From Parachlorella kessleri (taxonomy: Eukaryota; Chlorophyta; Trebouxiophyceae; Chlorellales; Chlorellaceae): 50,707 nucleotides of DNA. This document shows positions 1-12,317 of this stretch, one piece after another (within the stretch, counting starts at the first letter, position 1; each line of letters begins with the position of its first letter). The notes beneath the pieces are model-generated. The model saw only the letters and a program-made list of their open reading frames with translations, did no database searches and had not been told where the DNA came from. The stretch spans positions 1 to 50,707 of the forward strand of contig BBXU01000138.1 of NCBI GenBank assembly GCA_001598975.1, written 5' to 3'. A program made the translations under genes and the position numbers.

Positions 1-1670
1 CCCCCCCCCCCAACGGTGAGGCCTAGGGGGTTCCGTGTAGGGGCCCTTGCGGCGCACGATGATCACGGGATGTGGCTGCCTCATATACCATTACAAGAGA
101 CAAGGCAGGCCAGACGCACTGGCGTGGCTTCTATCCCACAATGACCAAGAAGAGCTAACAACAGACAGGTTCTGGGCAGTCAAAGCACTTGCCTTGGCAT
201 TCTTCCAGTTGGAGATGCAGGGCGGGATCTTCCAGTCCTGCTGGTCCTTCACCGTCAGCGGCCGAGGCGGCGAGTGCATGACCGGCACGGGTGGCGAGCC
301 AGGACCCCGGGGCACCTTGATGTGCCTGCAGACGGGGCCACGCAATCACCGTCATGCCACCAAGAAGGCTCCCACCACCCAAGCTGCTGCGCTGTCAAGG
401 CTGCACAGGGTAGCACCGACCTTCTTCGCCTGGCCCGCCTAAGAACGGCTTGCAGTCCTTCCAAGCTTGCCCAACAGTCCAGGAGGCACCCCAACCCCAA
501 CCACCTGAATCGAACACCTTATAACCATATAGTAAAAAGCCGACCGCCGCCAACACAGGCAGGCACCGAGGGCAACCAACTGCCCAGGGCAAGCCCACCC
601 TCACACCCTGCCAGCCCAGCCCTTGGGCGCTGCTTCTCTGGGTCACCTGAACTTGGGCGGTTCCAGCGGGTCCACCGGCATGTCCTGCATCTTGATGATG
701 CGGGTGGTGGCGCCCGAGGCATGCTGCGTCGACTGCTGGGAGGGGGTGTACTTGATATACTGCGCCGACCCGGGCTGCGCCGGCAGCGTCTTGGGGTTCT
801 CTGCGCCAATCTTCTTCTCCACCATGCGCTGCAGCGCGGCCGCAGTCTCCTTGGCTGTCTCCTCAATGGCCTCCTCGTCTGGGCGCGCCAGGGCCTGCAG
901 CGGGCGGGCCGGCCGGCGGCAGGGGTGTTGTCCCTGCAAGGCCGGTGTGGCACTGACCTGGGGCTGTCTTGCCTTGGCAGGTATTGCTCCTCCAGGGATG
1001 ACATGGCACTGCCAAGCTGCTCCTCGAGGCGAACATGTAGTGCGAGGTGGCAAGCTCAGGGGCTTTTGGTCTCCCGAAGTCCGTCTTGGGGAGGACCCCA
1101 ATCTAAACACTCTCACACCCCCGCTACATATGCCCTCACTCACGTCAGGGTTGAGCTGGTCCACCTTGGGTACCAGGGCGCCGTGGGTGCTGGCCACCCA
1201 CTTCTGCGCCAGCTTGCCCTGCTTGACGATCGCATCATAGTTGACCTCGCCCTCGGCGTTCACCGTCAGCGCCAGAGTCTGGTCGCCCTTGCCACCGAGG
1301 CCGCCGGCGCGCTGCCCGGGCCTGCCCATGTCCAGGGGGTACTGGGCCACATGGATCTCTGGGAAGGCACCCCCCTGCAACACAGCACACGTAAGGTGGT
1401 CACAGTCCACTGTACCGGGGGTCACCACGAGGCTACCTCTTGCCCATCGGTCGAGAGAGTACGCCCGCGGTGGGAGTGCGTTGGAGCCCCGCAACTCACG
1501 TCTCCAAAGTCGTCCAGCCTCCTGGGGACAAAGCCGTGGCGCTGGCCATATGGTGGAGGTTCCCTAGCCACCCTAGGACCCCCAGTCGTAGCAAGAGCGG
1601 TTGACGACACCGGCTCGGGACGGGCAAAGTCCCGTGTGGGGGCTGGCAGGGCTGACAGTAGTGACGCCAT
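1..1670 (-). CDS. SNW1: SNW1/SKIP splicing co-factor, 5' part (3' end outside window)
   Basis: This is the N-terminal 261 residues of an SNW/SKI-interacting protein (yeast Prp45), a nuclear scaffold that joins the activated spliceosome and also acts in transcription. Four coding exons were read on the minus strand: 1670-1500, 1374-1144, 894-647 and 325-193, with phases 0, 0 and 2 between them. Visible landmarks are REPPPYGQRHGFVPR and FGD at the end of exon 1, GGAFPEIHVAQYPLDMGR in exon 2, YIKYTPSQQ in exon 3, and the SNW core PRGPGSPPVPVMHSP with WKIPPCISNWKNAK in exon 4. Exon 4 ends in phase 0 at AAG followed by GCAAGT, so the next intron uses a GC donor. No further exon could be placed in the last 186 bases before the window edge; the rest of the SNW domain and the C-terminal region lie outside. 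The ATG at 1670 faces the SAL1 start across 231 bases. Confidence 0.93.
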
Positions 1671-1901
1671 GATGGACGGAGCCACACAGGCTCGCTGCGA
1701 GACCTGGGTGTGCTTCCTGCCTAGAATAACGACTAGGCACAACCTAAGGAGTAGAAAACGCAGAGCTCTTCAAGGAGCCATTTATGCTGGCGCGCAAGTG
1801 GCGGCAAGCCCCAGTGCTGGTCAATGGATTGCAGGGCATCAGCAAAGGCTCGTGTCTGCATTTCGTCCTTATATTCTGCGGTTCCTCGCCCTGTAGATGC
1901 C
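1671..1901. promoter_or_regulatory. Likely shared promoter of SNW1 (-) and SAL1 (+)
   Basis: Only 231 bases separate the two start codons, so both 5' UTRs and both promoters must fit here. If the in-frame ATG at 1824 rather than 1902 is the true SAL1 start, the gap falls to 153 bases. No clear TATA box was seen. The role is inferred from gene arrangement alone. Confidence 0.5.
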
Positions 1902-4481
1902 ATGCAGGCTTACACCGCGCGACATGTGCTTTTGTCATGCGGCCAGGGAACCTTCAAGGTGGTGCTGGGGGCGAGGCACAACCTGAGGGCCTTGCAGGGA
2001 GCCCTGGAACAGCGCATCTACCAGCCTGCAGGCTCTTCACCCTCCCATTCCCTTCTTCCCAAGTTAGCAAGCAGGATCAGCCAGCGTAATATTAACCTCT
2101 CCAGCCGCGCTGTTGCAGCCCCACCAAGTGCCCCGCTTGCAAGCAGCAGCAGCCAGCCCAACAAGTATGACACAGAGTTGGCAGCAGCCGTGGAGGCGGT
2201 TCGGCTGGCGTCGCAGCTCTGCCAGGTCAGCAACGCTTGCCAGGGCGAACAGTCTGGAACATCAGCGTGCTGTTTCTGCACCCTTGCTGGCCCATAGCAT
2301 GCCTCCTGTCCATGGCACCCAAGCATCAATGCCACTGCTGCACAGGGTCACCCTCACCATGCACAAGGGTGTGTTGCCCTGCTTGTGAGCCAACCTCTCG
2401 CCTTGATTCTCCGTGCATGCAGGCAGTGCAAGTGGAACTGAAGGCAGGGGAGAAGTCAGAGAAGGGTGATGCGTCCCCGGTGACCGTGGCTGACTACGGT
2501 GCGCAGGCGCTGGTGGCCTGGAGCCTGCAGCAGTCATTCCCTGAGGCCAAGCTGTCATTGGTCGCTGAGGAGGACGCAGAAGACCTGAGGCAAGCGAGCT
2601 GCCCGTCCTTTGCTTGTCAGGGGTTGAAACCAGGATAGTTGCCTGTGTTCCTGTTATGCATAGGCAGCGAGGTCCACAAGCATACTCTTACCACGGTAAG
2701 CAGGCTGGAGCCCCGCTTTGCACTTCTCTCCAACCCTGCTTGAGGCTTCTGGATCGTGCCGCATGTAGGGCTCCCGAGGGCCAGGCCATGCTAGAGCGCA
2801 TCACCCACCTGGTCAACGAGGCGCTGTGCACGCTGCCAAGCCCGCCGGAGCACCTGCAGCCACAGCAGGTGGCTGACCTGATAGACTGTGGCGGCTCGCA
2901 GGGAGGCCCTGTGGGTCGCCACTGGGTGCTGGATCCCATCGATGGCACGCGGGGCTTTGTGGGCATGCGGCAGTACGCGGTGTGCCTGGGCATGCTGCAG
3001 GAGGGGCAGGTGAGGAGGAAGACCGGCAAGTTGCGCCTGCTGTTTCGTTCGTATCTGGGGAGAGTTGGGAGGGCTGGGGGTGCAGCCTTGCTGCTTTTGC
3101 TGTATGCAAGTGCAGCGCACAGCAAGTTTATGGAAAAGCTTGTGTGTGCGGATGGCGGAGCCTAGCACTGACTGGGACGGTCCTGCCGTGCGTCTGCTTA
3201 GGAGCACCCTGAACTCTCTGGTGCTGCAGGTGGTTGTGGGCGTGCTGGGTTGCCCCAACATGCCGCAGGCAGCCATCAGCGATGAAGACTGTGACGATGT
3301 CGCATCACGCTCCTTTGACGAAAGCATAGGCATGCTTTTCGCAGCACAGCGGGTGAGTGTGGACAGGCGTCAAGCCCACTTTCCCTTGGGGTGTCAACTT
3401 TCTCTGCTGGCTGTGTTGCAACTTGTACATGTCTGCCGATTGCCTGGTCCTTTCTAGCTATTCTGGGGCGGCCTCTTGGAAAGTTGGTGTTCCTAGTATG
3501 ATTCAGCCAAGCGCAGTGCTTGTCCTGGGTAACTGCAGGGTTGCGGTACCTATGCTGGCAGCCTGTGGAGCGAAGCCCTTCCCATGCAGCGGGTCTTCGT
3601 GGATGACCTGCCACCTGCACAGTGTCAGTACATGGAGAGCTTTGAGACCAAGCACAGTGACCATGCACTGGCGGCCGGCATCGCACAGGAGATTGGGGTG
3701 GAGCTGCCCTCACTACGGCTGGACAGCCAGGCCAAGTATGGTGAGTGCCTCGGCTGGAGGACAGATGCAGCTGTAGGACAGCAATCCAAACAGTGATGCC
3801 TGTGCCCATAAGTAAGGCCACACGCTTGGTATAGGAGTGTGCGTGGAAGTGAAAGGCCACTGATGTACACTAAAGAGGGGCTACCAAGCCAGCATTGTCG
3901 TCGTGTATGTGCAGGTGCGCTGGCACGTGGCGATGCCTCCATCTTCATGCGCTTCCCGCCAGTGACATACAGGGAAAAGATCTGGTAAGATGTTGGCACC
4001 AACATGTTGACTGGCAACCTATCAGGTGTGCCTGCGCAGACCAAATTGTGAACTTGTTGGCAGCTGTGCGTGCACCGTGGCACAGACACGCCTGATGCAA
4101 CTGCGATGCAGGGACCACTGTGCTGGGTCTATTGTGGTGGAGGAGGCAGGCGGCAAGATCAGCGATGCCACGGGTAAGTGATTTTATGGCCATGGCAGAA
4201 CCAAAGGTGCTGGGTTGGCGCCAGCTTCTCGGCGTCCACAGCAAGCGTCGATCAACGCATTGTGTGGCTGTGGAAATGCAACCCTGCGGCTGCCTTTGGC
4301 AGGCTGAACTGGAGGGTTACCCTGGGCTCACGCATTCAGCTTCCTGCCCGCAGGCCAGCCGCTGGACTTCAGCCAAGGGCGATACCTTCCGCTCAACCCA
4401 GGGCAGCCAGGCATAATTGCTGCCACGCCTAGCATGCATGCAGCCATCCTAAATGCATTCAGGAAGCTGGCCAATCCTTGA
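1902..4481 (+). CDS. SAL1: 3'(2'),5'-bisphosphate nucleotidase (SAL1/HAL2/FIERY1 type)
   Basis: This phosphatase of the inositol monophosphatase superfamily removes the 3' phosphate of PAP (and PAPS) and, in plants, controls PAP retrograde signalling from chloroplasts and mitochondria. Eight exons keep phase: 1902-2225, 2423-2589, 2769-3009, 3230-3352, 3539-3740, 3915-3984, 4112-4173 and 4354-4481 (438 residues). The metal-binding motifs are all present: AEED around residues 156-159, DPIDGT at 219-224, and WDHCAGSIVVEEAGG starting at 376. About 85 residues, rich in Ala, Ser and Arg and poor in acidic residues, precede the enzyme domain and look like an organelle transit peptide. A second in-frame ATG at 1824 would lengthen it. 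Intron 2 needs a GC donor (AG then GCAAGC at 2590). A TGTAA motif follows at 4781. Confidence 0.94.
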
Positions 4482-4780
4482 CCTGGCTTGCAGCAGGCCT
4501 TCCGCTTACACGTAACTGCAATACATGCTGCTGATTCTTCTTGCTCTGGCGCACTTGAATACTCTTGACTCACGCCCCTCATGCTGTGCCCCATTTCGTT
4601 AAAGGCTTCACTTGAGAATTGAGGGAATGTCCTCTGTTGCTGTACAGTCCTGTTATGCGTACTTTGTCTGTTTTCTCATGTGTATCATCAGCTCCAGGTG
4701 CACGTGGCTGCCCGCCACTTCCTCGAACTGTACAAATTGCTCCTTGGATTACAGGAAGCAGCCAGTATGGCTGCATGCGC

Positions 4781-4785
4781 TGTAA
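4781..4785 (+). terminator. Putative poly(A) signal of SAL1
   Basis: TGTAA, the common chlorophyte polyadenylation motif, lies 300 bases after the SAL1 stop codon. It is placed by motif and position only. Confidence 0.4.
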
Positions 4786-5026
4786 TTCATGCTTGATTAT
4801 CTCAGACAGCAAGCAAGTTTGGGGGATGGCCGCTCACACGACTCAAGCCAAGTAGGCATGGAAGACAGCTAACAAACAGCAAGTATGAATCAGGGAAGAA
4901 TAATGACGGAAAACATCTGCCAAGACCGCACATGCTGTTGTTATACATCAAAAGCCATTCAGAGCAAAAGATCGTAAGGATAGGCCCAGGCTGGGTTGTG
5001 ACTGCGAACCCCCAATCTAATAACCC

Positions 5027-5031
5027 TTACA
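5027..5031 (-). terminator. Putative poly(A) signal of the YIPF gene
   Basis: TGTAA on the minus strand lies about 80 bases after the YIPF stop codon at 5109. Together with the SAL1 signal at 4781 it bounds a short convergent intergenic spacer (4482-5108) in which no gene was seen. Confidence 0.45.
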
Positions 5032-5108
5032 GGGTGACACAAATCCAGCTATGAGCATCTCCACAAGCAACAAGCCAGCCAACTGCGGACCACGCCATGT
5101 GTTGGCGC

Positions 5109-7058
5109 CTAGCTGCTCACGTCTGAATAATGGAAGAAGTAGAGCTTCAGCGCTAGCCCCAGACCCAAGTGAAGCCCGGCCATGACGAGGTACACAGGCA
5201 GGGCCTTGGCTCCCACATGGTCAAAGACTGGGCGCCGAAAGTTGAGCATGATGAACATGCCAGACACAAAGGTAGCTGCCGCAATCACTGACCACCGCAT
5301 GATCTCCACTGGGAAGATGCACACAAAGGAGATGGGGATGAAGACTGCCAGTGCATAGCCTGCACACAGGGTTCAAGGGTGAAAAACCTCATCAATGACC
5401 TTGCAAATGGTGCACCTCAAAGCAGGCGTCCACTGGCATTGCATGGATGCCAATGCCAGATGCACCCCCGGCATACCAATACAAGCAGCGACCTTGACCG
5501 AGATATAGCAACGGGGCTGTACATGCCTGAGAGGCTCACCATATGTGCACCAGACTGAGGCCAGCGAAATTCCCGCCTTAAACCACCGTAGCACGAAAAA
5601 AAGCACCAGCCCCACCACACCCACATAGCCGTAAAAGAGCCCAGCGGAGCCCCCAACCTACAGCACACATACACACGCTAAGAGGTCTTCAGATGTATAG
5701 AGGGCACAGCATGGTTGTGCTACTTGCATGGCGGGCAGTGTTTCGTACAAATCGCACTCAGCATCTTCATCCAAAGGAAGCCGCAAAGGGTGCACACAAT
5801 TACCCAATTACCGCGCCAGGCTGGGTATGTGGGGTTGCTAAGTGTAAGCCCAGTACGCAGGGCTAGCAGGCGTGGGCACCTTTCACAAGGACCCCCACAT
5901 ATGTGAGCAAGCCACACCTTCTTGGCGTCGTAATACCAGCCCTTAACATCCTCGCTGCCTGCCGGATGGTGCCGGTTATACTCAATGTAGCTCGCATAAT
6001 TGCCGGTAGCGGCGCTAACAAATATCAAGGTTGTAGCCACCCAGAAAGGGCCATACCTGTGGAGTAACCGTGCAAACGTCAGCTACAACATATGTGCACC
6101 GTGATCATGGGTCGGACGCAACCGCTGGGTTTTACCATCCTGCACTCAGATGGGTCAGTAGCAAGGAATCCCATCTCCCCAGAACTAGGTAGCACTTACA
6201 GGTCTGGGTTACTGCTAATGTTGTCCAAGAAGTCCGACTTGAAAAAGAGGATTATCGACCAGAAAATGCGCTGCAGCACTTCCTGCAACATCGAGCAATA
6301 CAAGGCCAGTTCAGAGGTGGCCATGACTTGGTTAAGCTGCCTGCCCAGTATTGTGTTACCTATGCCTTTCCTTTCAGCACTACTCCGGCAACACGGTTGC
6401 CCTCATAGCAGATTGCGTGACCTAACACCAGCAGCTGCATGCTCGACCACTCACTGTGGTGTCTACGTTAAAGAAGGTGCGGTAGCGCTTGATGTTATAA
6501 AAAGCAAACTTGGTTGGGTCCTCCTCAGGAGGCTGGGGTGCAGCCACTGGCGCCGGCCCTGGTGACGTGGAGCGCGGCTGACTGCCTAGCAAGAGAGTGG
6601 TATCGGGTGCAGACCCCACACGAGGCACAGGCGAGGCGGGGCCAATCCTGCCTGTCAGGTCGCCTTGCGGGGTGCTCGTTTCTGCGGGAAGTGGAGGAGA
6701 GATGCTGGAAACAGTCAGGAAGAGTAAACTTGTAGGGAAATTAAAACACTCGAGCGGCACTGCTGCTGCAGCGCGGCCAGATCGCCTGCTTGCCTGTGAA
6801 AGCCAAGCTTGTATGGGCTGCAGGCTGGGGCCCTGCGCCCCCAGATATAGATGGGACCACGCCGTCCTGCCCAGCCGACAAGTGGGCCACGGTGAAGGGC
6901 TCCACGTCCTCATCTAGTTCGTGCTGGGGCCTGGTGCTGCCCCAGGCGCCATTGCTCACTGCGGGGGGCTGGTACGTTGTTTGGACGGGCGAGGTAGGTC
7001 CAAAGGGGTTGGAGCTGGCGAAGGGATTTGTAGAGCCTCCTGGTGGAGTGCCGGACAT
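5109..7058 (-). CDS. YIPF1/YIPF2-like Yip1-domain membrane protein
   Basis: This is a Yip1-family protein, a multi-pass Golgi/endosomal membrane protein that works with Rab GTPases in vesicle traffic. Six exons keep phase: 7058-6794, 6681-6455, 6282-6200, 6056-5918, 5657-5540 and 5359-5109 (360 residues). The cytosolic N-terminus carries NPFASSNPFGPTSP, two NPF motifs typical of EH-domain binding. The family signature follows: YRTFFNVDTT, then SSNPDLYGPFWVATTLIF across the exon 3/4 junction, five hydrophobic segments, and VWCTYGYALAVFIPISFVC at the exon 5/6 join. The C-terminus is short and polar. Intron 1 uses a GC donor (CACAG then GCAAGC), supported by phase but not by a conserved domain on the upstream side. 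The donor of exon 4 (GTGTGG) is weak. YIPF1 and YIPF2 cannot be told apart here. The start at 7127 is not ATG, so 7058 was chosen. Confidence 0.88.
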
Positions 7059-7358
7059 CGTGCGATCAGCCGAGGAGGAGCGCTGACTCGCTTGCCCTAC
7101 AGTCCTGGAGGTTGTAATAGCCCTCAAATACGATCAGAAACGAACTAGCCAAAGTTTGCATGTGTTTTGTTAAGAGCGTACTGCAAGATTGTCCTGCCAA
7201 GGCTCTCAGGAATACCCAACACCTTAGCACCCTTGCTTGATCAAGCTTAGACACGCTCTTCATTGGGGATATTGGTGGCAGGTCCCCTCCCAGCCAGCGC
7301 ACCTGGCTCACCCACCGTAGGCACCTGCACCCTACTCGAGGGGTCTCAGCTGGCCACG
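7059..7358. promoter_or_regulatory. Likely shared promoter of the YIPF gene (-) and MPP alpha (+)
   Basis: The divergent start codons are 300 bases apart. The interval has no conserved coding signal and must hold both 5' UTRs and both promoters. No clear TATA box was seen. Confidence 0.45.
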
Positions 7359-10300
7359 ATGTTGATGCGGCAGGGGCTGGAGAAGAGCCTGCAGGCGTTG
7401 GGCAGCCGATGCCTGTCCACTAGTTCTGCGGCATTGCAGACAGCACCAGCGGTGGCAGCTATCAAGTCGAAGGGTTTCTTCGCGCAGCTTTTTGGGGGTG
7501 GACAGAGGGTGAACGTGCCCCTCACTGACGCCCTGCCGGGTGTGCAGCTTATCGAGCCTGTGGCCCCACCCACAACAGCCCCCACTACCGAGACCACCAC
7601 CCTGTCCAACGGGCTGAGGGTTGCTAGCGAGAACACCCCGGTACGTTGCTTGCGTGCCTGGGGCGCTGCAGCAGGAGAACGTGTCAGCTCTTGGCTTGGC
7701 TTCCCTCAAACAAACATACGTAAACCGAGCACGGTGCGCCACCAATGCAGGGGGCCACCGCAACCCTGGGCATCTATGTGGACAGCGGTAGCGTGTATGA
7801 GACACCTGTCAACACAGGTAGGAGGGCCCGCTGGCTGCAAGTACAGCAGGATGACAGCAGGCCGGTCTTATGACCGAAGAGGGTCACGGCCAGTGTGTGC
7901 TCCTTGCTGTCCACTGAGCAACTCTGTGACTTAGGAGGACGCCTGTGCCGTATTTCCTCGCCACTGCTGACGGCAGCAGTGCCAGCATTGTCCTCCATGC
8001 CTCCCATTATTGCAATGCACCCCTTGGCTACCGCCCCTGCTTCCCTGGGTCCACCCAAGGCCCCCTGGTGCATCTCTGAAACACCCCTCCCTGGTGCTGC
8101 CACCGCCCCAGGCGCCTCCCACCTGCTGGAGTACCTGGCCTTCAAGACCACCAAGCACCGCACCCACCTGCGCCTGGTGCGTGAGGTTGAGGTGATCGGC
8201 GGCAACGTGCTGGCCTCGGCCTCGCGCGAGCAGATGGCGTACAACATCGACACCTCCAAGGTCACCGTGCCCGAGGCCCTGGAGGTGCTGGCGGATGCCG
8301 TGCTCAACCCCAAGTTCCAGAGCTGGGAGGTGGCGGAGCAGGTGGGTGGGGGGGCCCTGGGTGTCCGCGTTGGCGTTGGTGGTGATTTGATCAATGCTGG
8401 GGAGTGAGGTGGGGCTGGCGTAGGTGTATGAAAGGTGCGGGTGTGTGGAGGCGGGTGTGCGTAGTGGTGGCGGCGGTGCAAATTCGCTGGCACTCCTGAC
8501 AGCCCCAGTTGTCGTGCAAGTAAGTAAGTAAGTAAGTAAGTATAAGTATCGTGCAGCACAGGCGCTTAGCGAACAAAGGCACCAAACTCTGGCTGCCGCA
8601 GTGGGGGTAAGGTGACGAGGGCAGCAGGCTTGAGCCACGGGTCATATTCGCGGTATGTCCTAGGACCTGTAGTTCGCCCATTATTAGTCAGGGGTGCGCT
8701 TGGCGTGGCACGTCGCTTGCAGATTAAGAAGATGGAGGGTGACATCAAGAACCTGAAGGACAACCCCCAGACCACGCTGCTGGAGGGCATGCACAGCGTG
8801 GCATACCACGGCGGCCTGGGCCGGCCGCTTATCTGCCCCGAGGGCTGCCTGGCCAACTTGAATGCCGAGGTGCTGGCGGAGTTCTATGCGGAGAACTACA
8901 CCGCGCCACGCATCGTGCTGGCAGCAGGTGCGCAGGTGGCGGGGGAACGTCGGCGAGCCCTGGCTGGGAGGCTAGGCTGGGCGAGGGGGTGTTAGCTGTG
9001 GGAAGACATGAGATGCTATTGCTGGGTGCTCCGGCGGACCTTGCTATAAATGCCGGACACGGTGCGCATGCAACCAGCTGCAGCAGTGGTGTAGGACAGA
9101 CGGCACGACTATTCCAGTTTTTGGGCTTTTGGGGAACGAACCGTTGCTTGGATGTGAAGCAAGCGCCACTAGAGTGTCCGTGTGCCGGCTTGTGTCTTTT
9201 CGAAGGGGCTGCCCTTCCGGGCCGGGTAATTGATGGGAAGGCCTGGGGAGCGCAGACACAGAGTGCATGTCTCTCAGCCACCTCCCGCTGCCCCCCTCCC
9301 TCCGCCCCCCCTCCCTGCCCGCAGCCGGCGTGGAGCACTCCCAGCTGGTGAAGCTGGCGGAGCCGCTGCTGTCCGCCGCCCCCAGCCAGGGCGCCGGAGG
9401 GGAGCCCGCCTCCGAGTACGTGGGCGGCGACTGGCGGCTGTTCTCCGCGTCGCCGCTCACCCACGCCATCCTGGCCTTTGAGTACCAGGGCGGCTGGCGG
9501 GACGTCAAGGGCTCCGTGGCCATGACCGTGCTGCAGTACCTGCTGGGAGGCGGCGGCTCCTTCTCGGCAGGTGGGCTGCGCAGGCTGCCCGTAGCTTCGC
9601 AGGCAACCCGCCTGGTGTGGGCGCCTGGTGGCGCAGATGTTTGGATGGTGCGCTGTGGTCTGGTGGGCTGGGCTGGATGCGGGGATGCGCTGGTGGCTTA
9701 CGTGGCCGCTGGGCACGGGTCCCCTTCCTTGCTGCTGGCGCGCCTTGGTTGCTGCGGTCAGCCTGCTGGGTGCTTTGGCGCGCGTCAGCTGTATGTGGGG
9801 TACATAGGGTGCTGAGGGGTGGTTGGGTGTGAAGGATGGGGCACCAGGACACATTTGGGTGGGGTTCATGGTGGGAAATGGCAGCTCTTGGCGGGTCTGT
9901 CGTGCGACAGTGGACTCCCCACAGTAGACGAGTGTGCTGCACGCAGGCGGGCCTGGCAAGGGCATGCACTCGCGGCTGTACACCCGCGTGCTGAACCAGT
10001 ACCCCTGGATGCACAACTGCACCGCCATCAACTCCATCTACAACTCCTCAGGCCTGGTTGGCATCTTCGCCTCAGCAGAGTCCAGCTACGCAGGTGGGCC
10101 GTGGCGATCGTCGCGGCCGGGAAGCGTGGTGGCGGGTCACTGCATTGGGGTAGGCGTGAGGCAAGGCTGGGGGCGGTGGGCTCTGTGCCTTCCTGGCCAG
10201 CCAATTACTGGGGGTTGTGAGAGTGAGCAGGCAGGTGCCCTCGCCAGCAGGTGTGGGGCGAGGGATTGGAATAAGAAGTGCCTGCCAACCTGGACGTGTG

Positions 10301-11200
10301 TTCCCTTGTAAGCTAGTGCAGCTGGCGGGTGTAAGGAAAAGGGCTAAGCAGATTCTCTTACGGCAGGCAACGAGGGCAGCACACTGCCAGCCCCTCTCCA
10401 CACAATACCCAAGACCTTCGCTTTCAGCCCTCCCTCTGACGCTGCCCCCGCTGCCTGCCTGCAGAGGAGATGGTGTCGGTGCTGTGCAAGGAGCTGCAGG
10501 CGGTGGCGGCTGACGTGCCCGCCGGCGAGGTGGAGCGCGCCAAGGCGGCCGCCATCTCCAGCGTGCTCATGAACCTGGAGAGCCGTGCAGTCGTGGCCGA
10601 GGACATCGGACGCCAAGTGCTCACCTACGGCCACAGGTAGGCCTCTGGGTAGGCCTCTTTGAGGGTGCATGAGGGGGCTGGGGGCAGCTCCTGCTGCCTC
10701 ATTTGGAGGTGGGGCCGGCTGAAGGGGATGCCCCGCTGGTCGCTGCTATCGCCACAGCTGGCATGCGCGATGGCGGCGGGTACGGTTATGGATGCGCCGC
10801 ATGCTCCTGCGTGCGGTTGTCGCGCACGTCTCATCTGCTGTTGGCCTACAGCCAAACCCCGCGCTGTCGCCCCTGCTGCGGTGTTGGTTTCATGTCCAAG
10901 TATGCCCCTCATCTCCCTCCCCTGGCATGCCCGGCAGAGGCTGTTCACCCAGCGCCCTGCGTGGCACACCAGTGGCAGCCTGGGCTAGTAGTTGGTAGCG
11001 AGGCCCAACGGGACGACATTCCTGGCATGTGCCCCTGCAGGAAGCCGGTGTCTGAGTTCATTGATGAGATCCGCGCGGTCAAGCCCTCCGACATCTCTGC
11101 TGCGGTCGGCAAGCTGCTCAAGACGCCACCCACGCTGGCGGCGCTGGGCGACATCGCCAACATCCCCCGCTACGACCTGGTCGCGAAGCGCTTTGGCTGA
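7359..11200 (+). CDS. Mitochondrial processing peptidase, alpha subunit
   Basis: The alpha subunit pairs with the catalytic beta subunit to remove presequences from imported mitochondrial proteins; in plants it also sits in the cytochrome bc1 complex as a core protein. Eight exons keep phase: 7359-7640, 7751-7817, 8112-8341, 8723-8927, 9325-9570, 9947-10093, 10465-10636 and 11041-11200 (502 residues, near the usual plant length). The zinc motif HxxEH of beta is degenerate: HLLEYLAF at residues 120-127 has no second His, as expected for alpha. The substrate-binding glycine-rich loop is intact at about 336-355 (GGGGSFSAG joined by splicing to [11 protein letters not shown]). The N-terminus ([19 protein letters not shown]) is an Arg-containing amphipathic presequence. 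A second ATG lies six bases downstream at 7365. Intron 3 contains an AAGT microsatellite. Confidence 0.95.
8518..8546. repeat. AAGT tetranucleotide microsatellite
   Basis: About six perfect AAGT units followed by a broken unit, lying inside intron 3 of the MPP alpha gene. It is a simple repeat with no coding role. Confidence 0.9.
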
Positions 11201-11393
11201 GCTGGCAGCTCTTGCTGCTTTTGCGCCCGTGGTGCTCCGTGGCAGGGTGGGCGCAGGCCTGCACAATGGCTTGCCTTGAAGGCAGGCCAGCTGATAGGGC
11301 GGCTTGCAAGCCTGCCGTGAGTGTGCTGGCAGTGCTCGGCTTTCTGTCATGCTTTTTCCTTGCCTGTCCTGGTCACCGGGGTCATTCACAACT

Positions 11394-11398
11394 TGTAA
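11394..11398 (+). terminator. Putative poly(A) signal of MPP alpha
   Basis: TGTAA lies 193 bases after the MPP alpha stop codon, a normal 3' UTR length for chlorophytes. Confidence 0.5.
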
Positions 11399-12056
11399 AA
11401 GAGTGCCGGCTTGTTGAGGCATCCGCCCTTTGGCTAGTTGAGCTTTCCTGCTGGTATGTCTAAAGCAAGCGCGGTAGTAGTTATCGTGCTTGGGCCTGGT
11501 GAATAGGGAGTGCCAGCTGAGCTTGTACTCGTCAGCGGATGAATGCCGGCGCAATGATGTAGTGAACTACCGACAGTGTGGTGTGCGCGGCTGGCCTTGT
11601 GGGTCTTCTTGGTGTGCTGTGATGCGGGCAACTTCTTCTGTTAGCAGCGGACAAGGCTGCCTGTGATGCTGAAGCAAGTTACCACCCAAGGGCAAGGGAG
11701 AGGCTGTGAGATAAAGAGCTATACTTACAACCGACCAAGAACCGTAAATCAACCGTGGCAAACAGTTGTCGACAGCAGGGACAAGCACACACGTCCTGGG
11801 GCATCTGTCACACCAATGCCACCTCACATGTTGTGCTTTGGCAAGGCTTTACACCGACTGAAGGGAGGTACAAGGGAAAAGTAGAAGAAAGCAGCCGCTA
11901 CTATACCAAGTAAACATGCCGCCAGCTCATGCAACAATTGGTTGGCAACAACCTTGCTGCGAAATTGCCGGTCTGTGCATGTGTGAGATGTGTCCCGCTT
12001 CCACACCGGCTCACACCTCAGGTATCCTCCACACGTCCTGCCAGACCAGTTCGTCT
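11399..12056. other. Convergent intergenic spacer, nothing recognised
   Basis: This lies between the poly(A) signals of MPP alpha (+) and the PH1-like gene (-). Its short open frames show no splice-consistent or recognisable protein, and no RNA gene was seen. Confidence 0.5.
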
Positions 12057-12061
12057 TTACA
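12057..12061 (-). terminator. Putative poly(A) signal of the PH1-like gene
   Basis: TGTAA on the minus strand lies about 257 bases past the stop codon at 12318. Confidence 0.4.
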
Positions 12062-12317
12062 AAACAACCTACCTGCTGCCACCACAAATCTACGAGCGCT
12101 GTTTACACAATGTCAGTCAAGGCAAGTTCTACGCCCAGAGCGAACGTGATGCTGTTATGCCAAGATATACCCTGCCTCGCATGTGCCAGCTGCACATCAG
12201 TGAGGTAGTACATTTTGGAGTTGCTGCACCTTTAAGCCTGCAGGAACCCTCGTAATGCCAGGGACCACCGGATCGCCTTGGACAGGCAGGCAGCACCCGG
12301 GCGGCAAGGGTCCTCGT

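Noticed and set aside
274..1896. 540-codon open frame on the plus strand
   Set aside because: It is antisense to four well-supported SNW1 exons and has no recognisable protein motif; it reflects lack of stops opposite coding DNA.
1824..1901. Longer SAL1 N-terminus from ATG 1824
   Set aside because: It is possible in frame, but it shortens the shared promoter to 153 bases and the 1902 start already gives a full transit-like extension.
8518..8546. CRISPR or transposon repeat
   Set aside because: It is a simple AAGT tetranucleotide run in an intron with no spacers or flanking inverted repeats.
7774..8559. 261-codon minus-strand frame
   Set aside because: It is antisense to MPP alpha exon 3 and runs through intron 3 and its AAGT microsatellite; no conserved residues.
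8829..10037. 402-codon open frame on the minus strand
   Set aside because: It is antisense to MPP alpha exons 4-6, with low-complexity Pro/Ala/His content and no motif.
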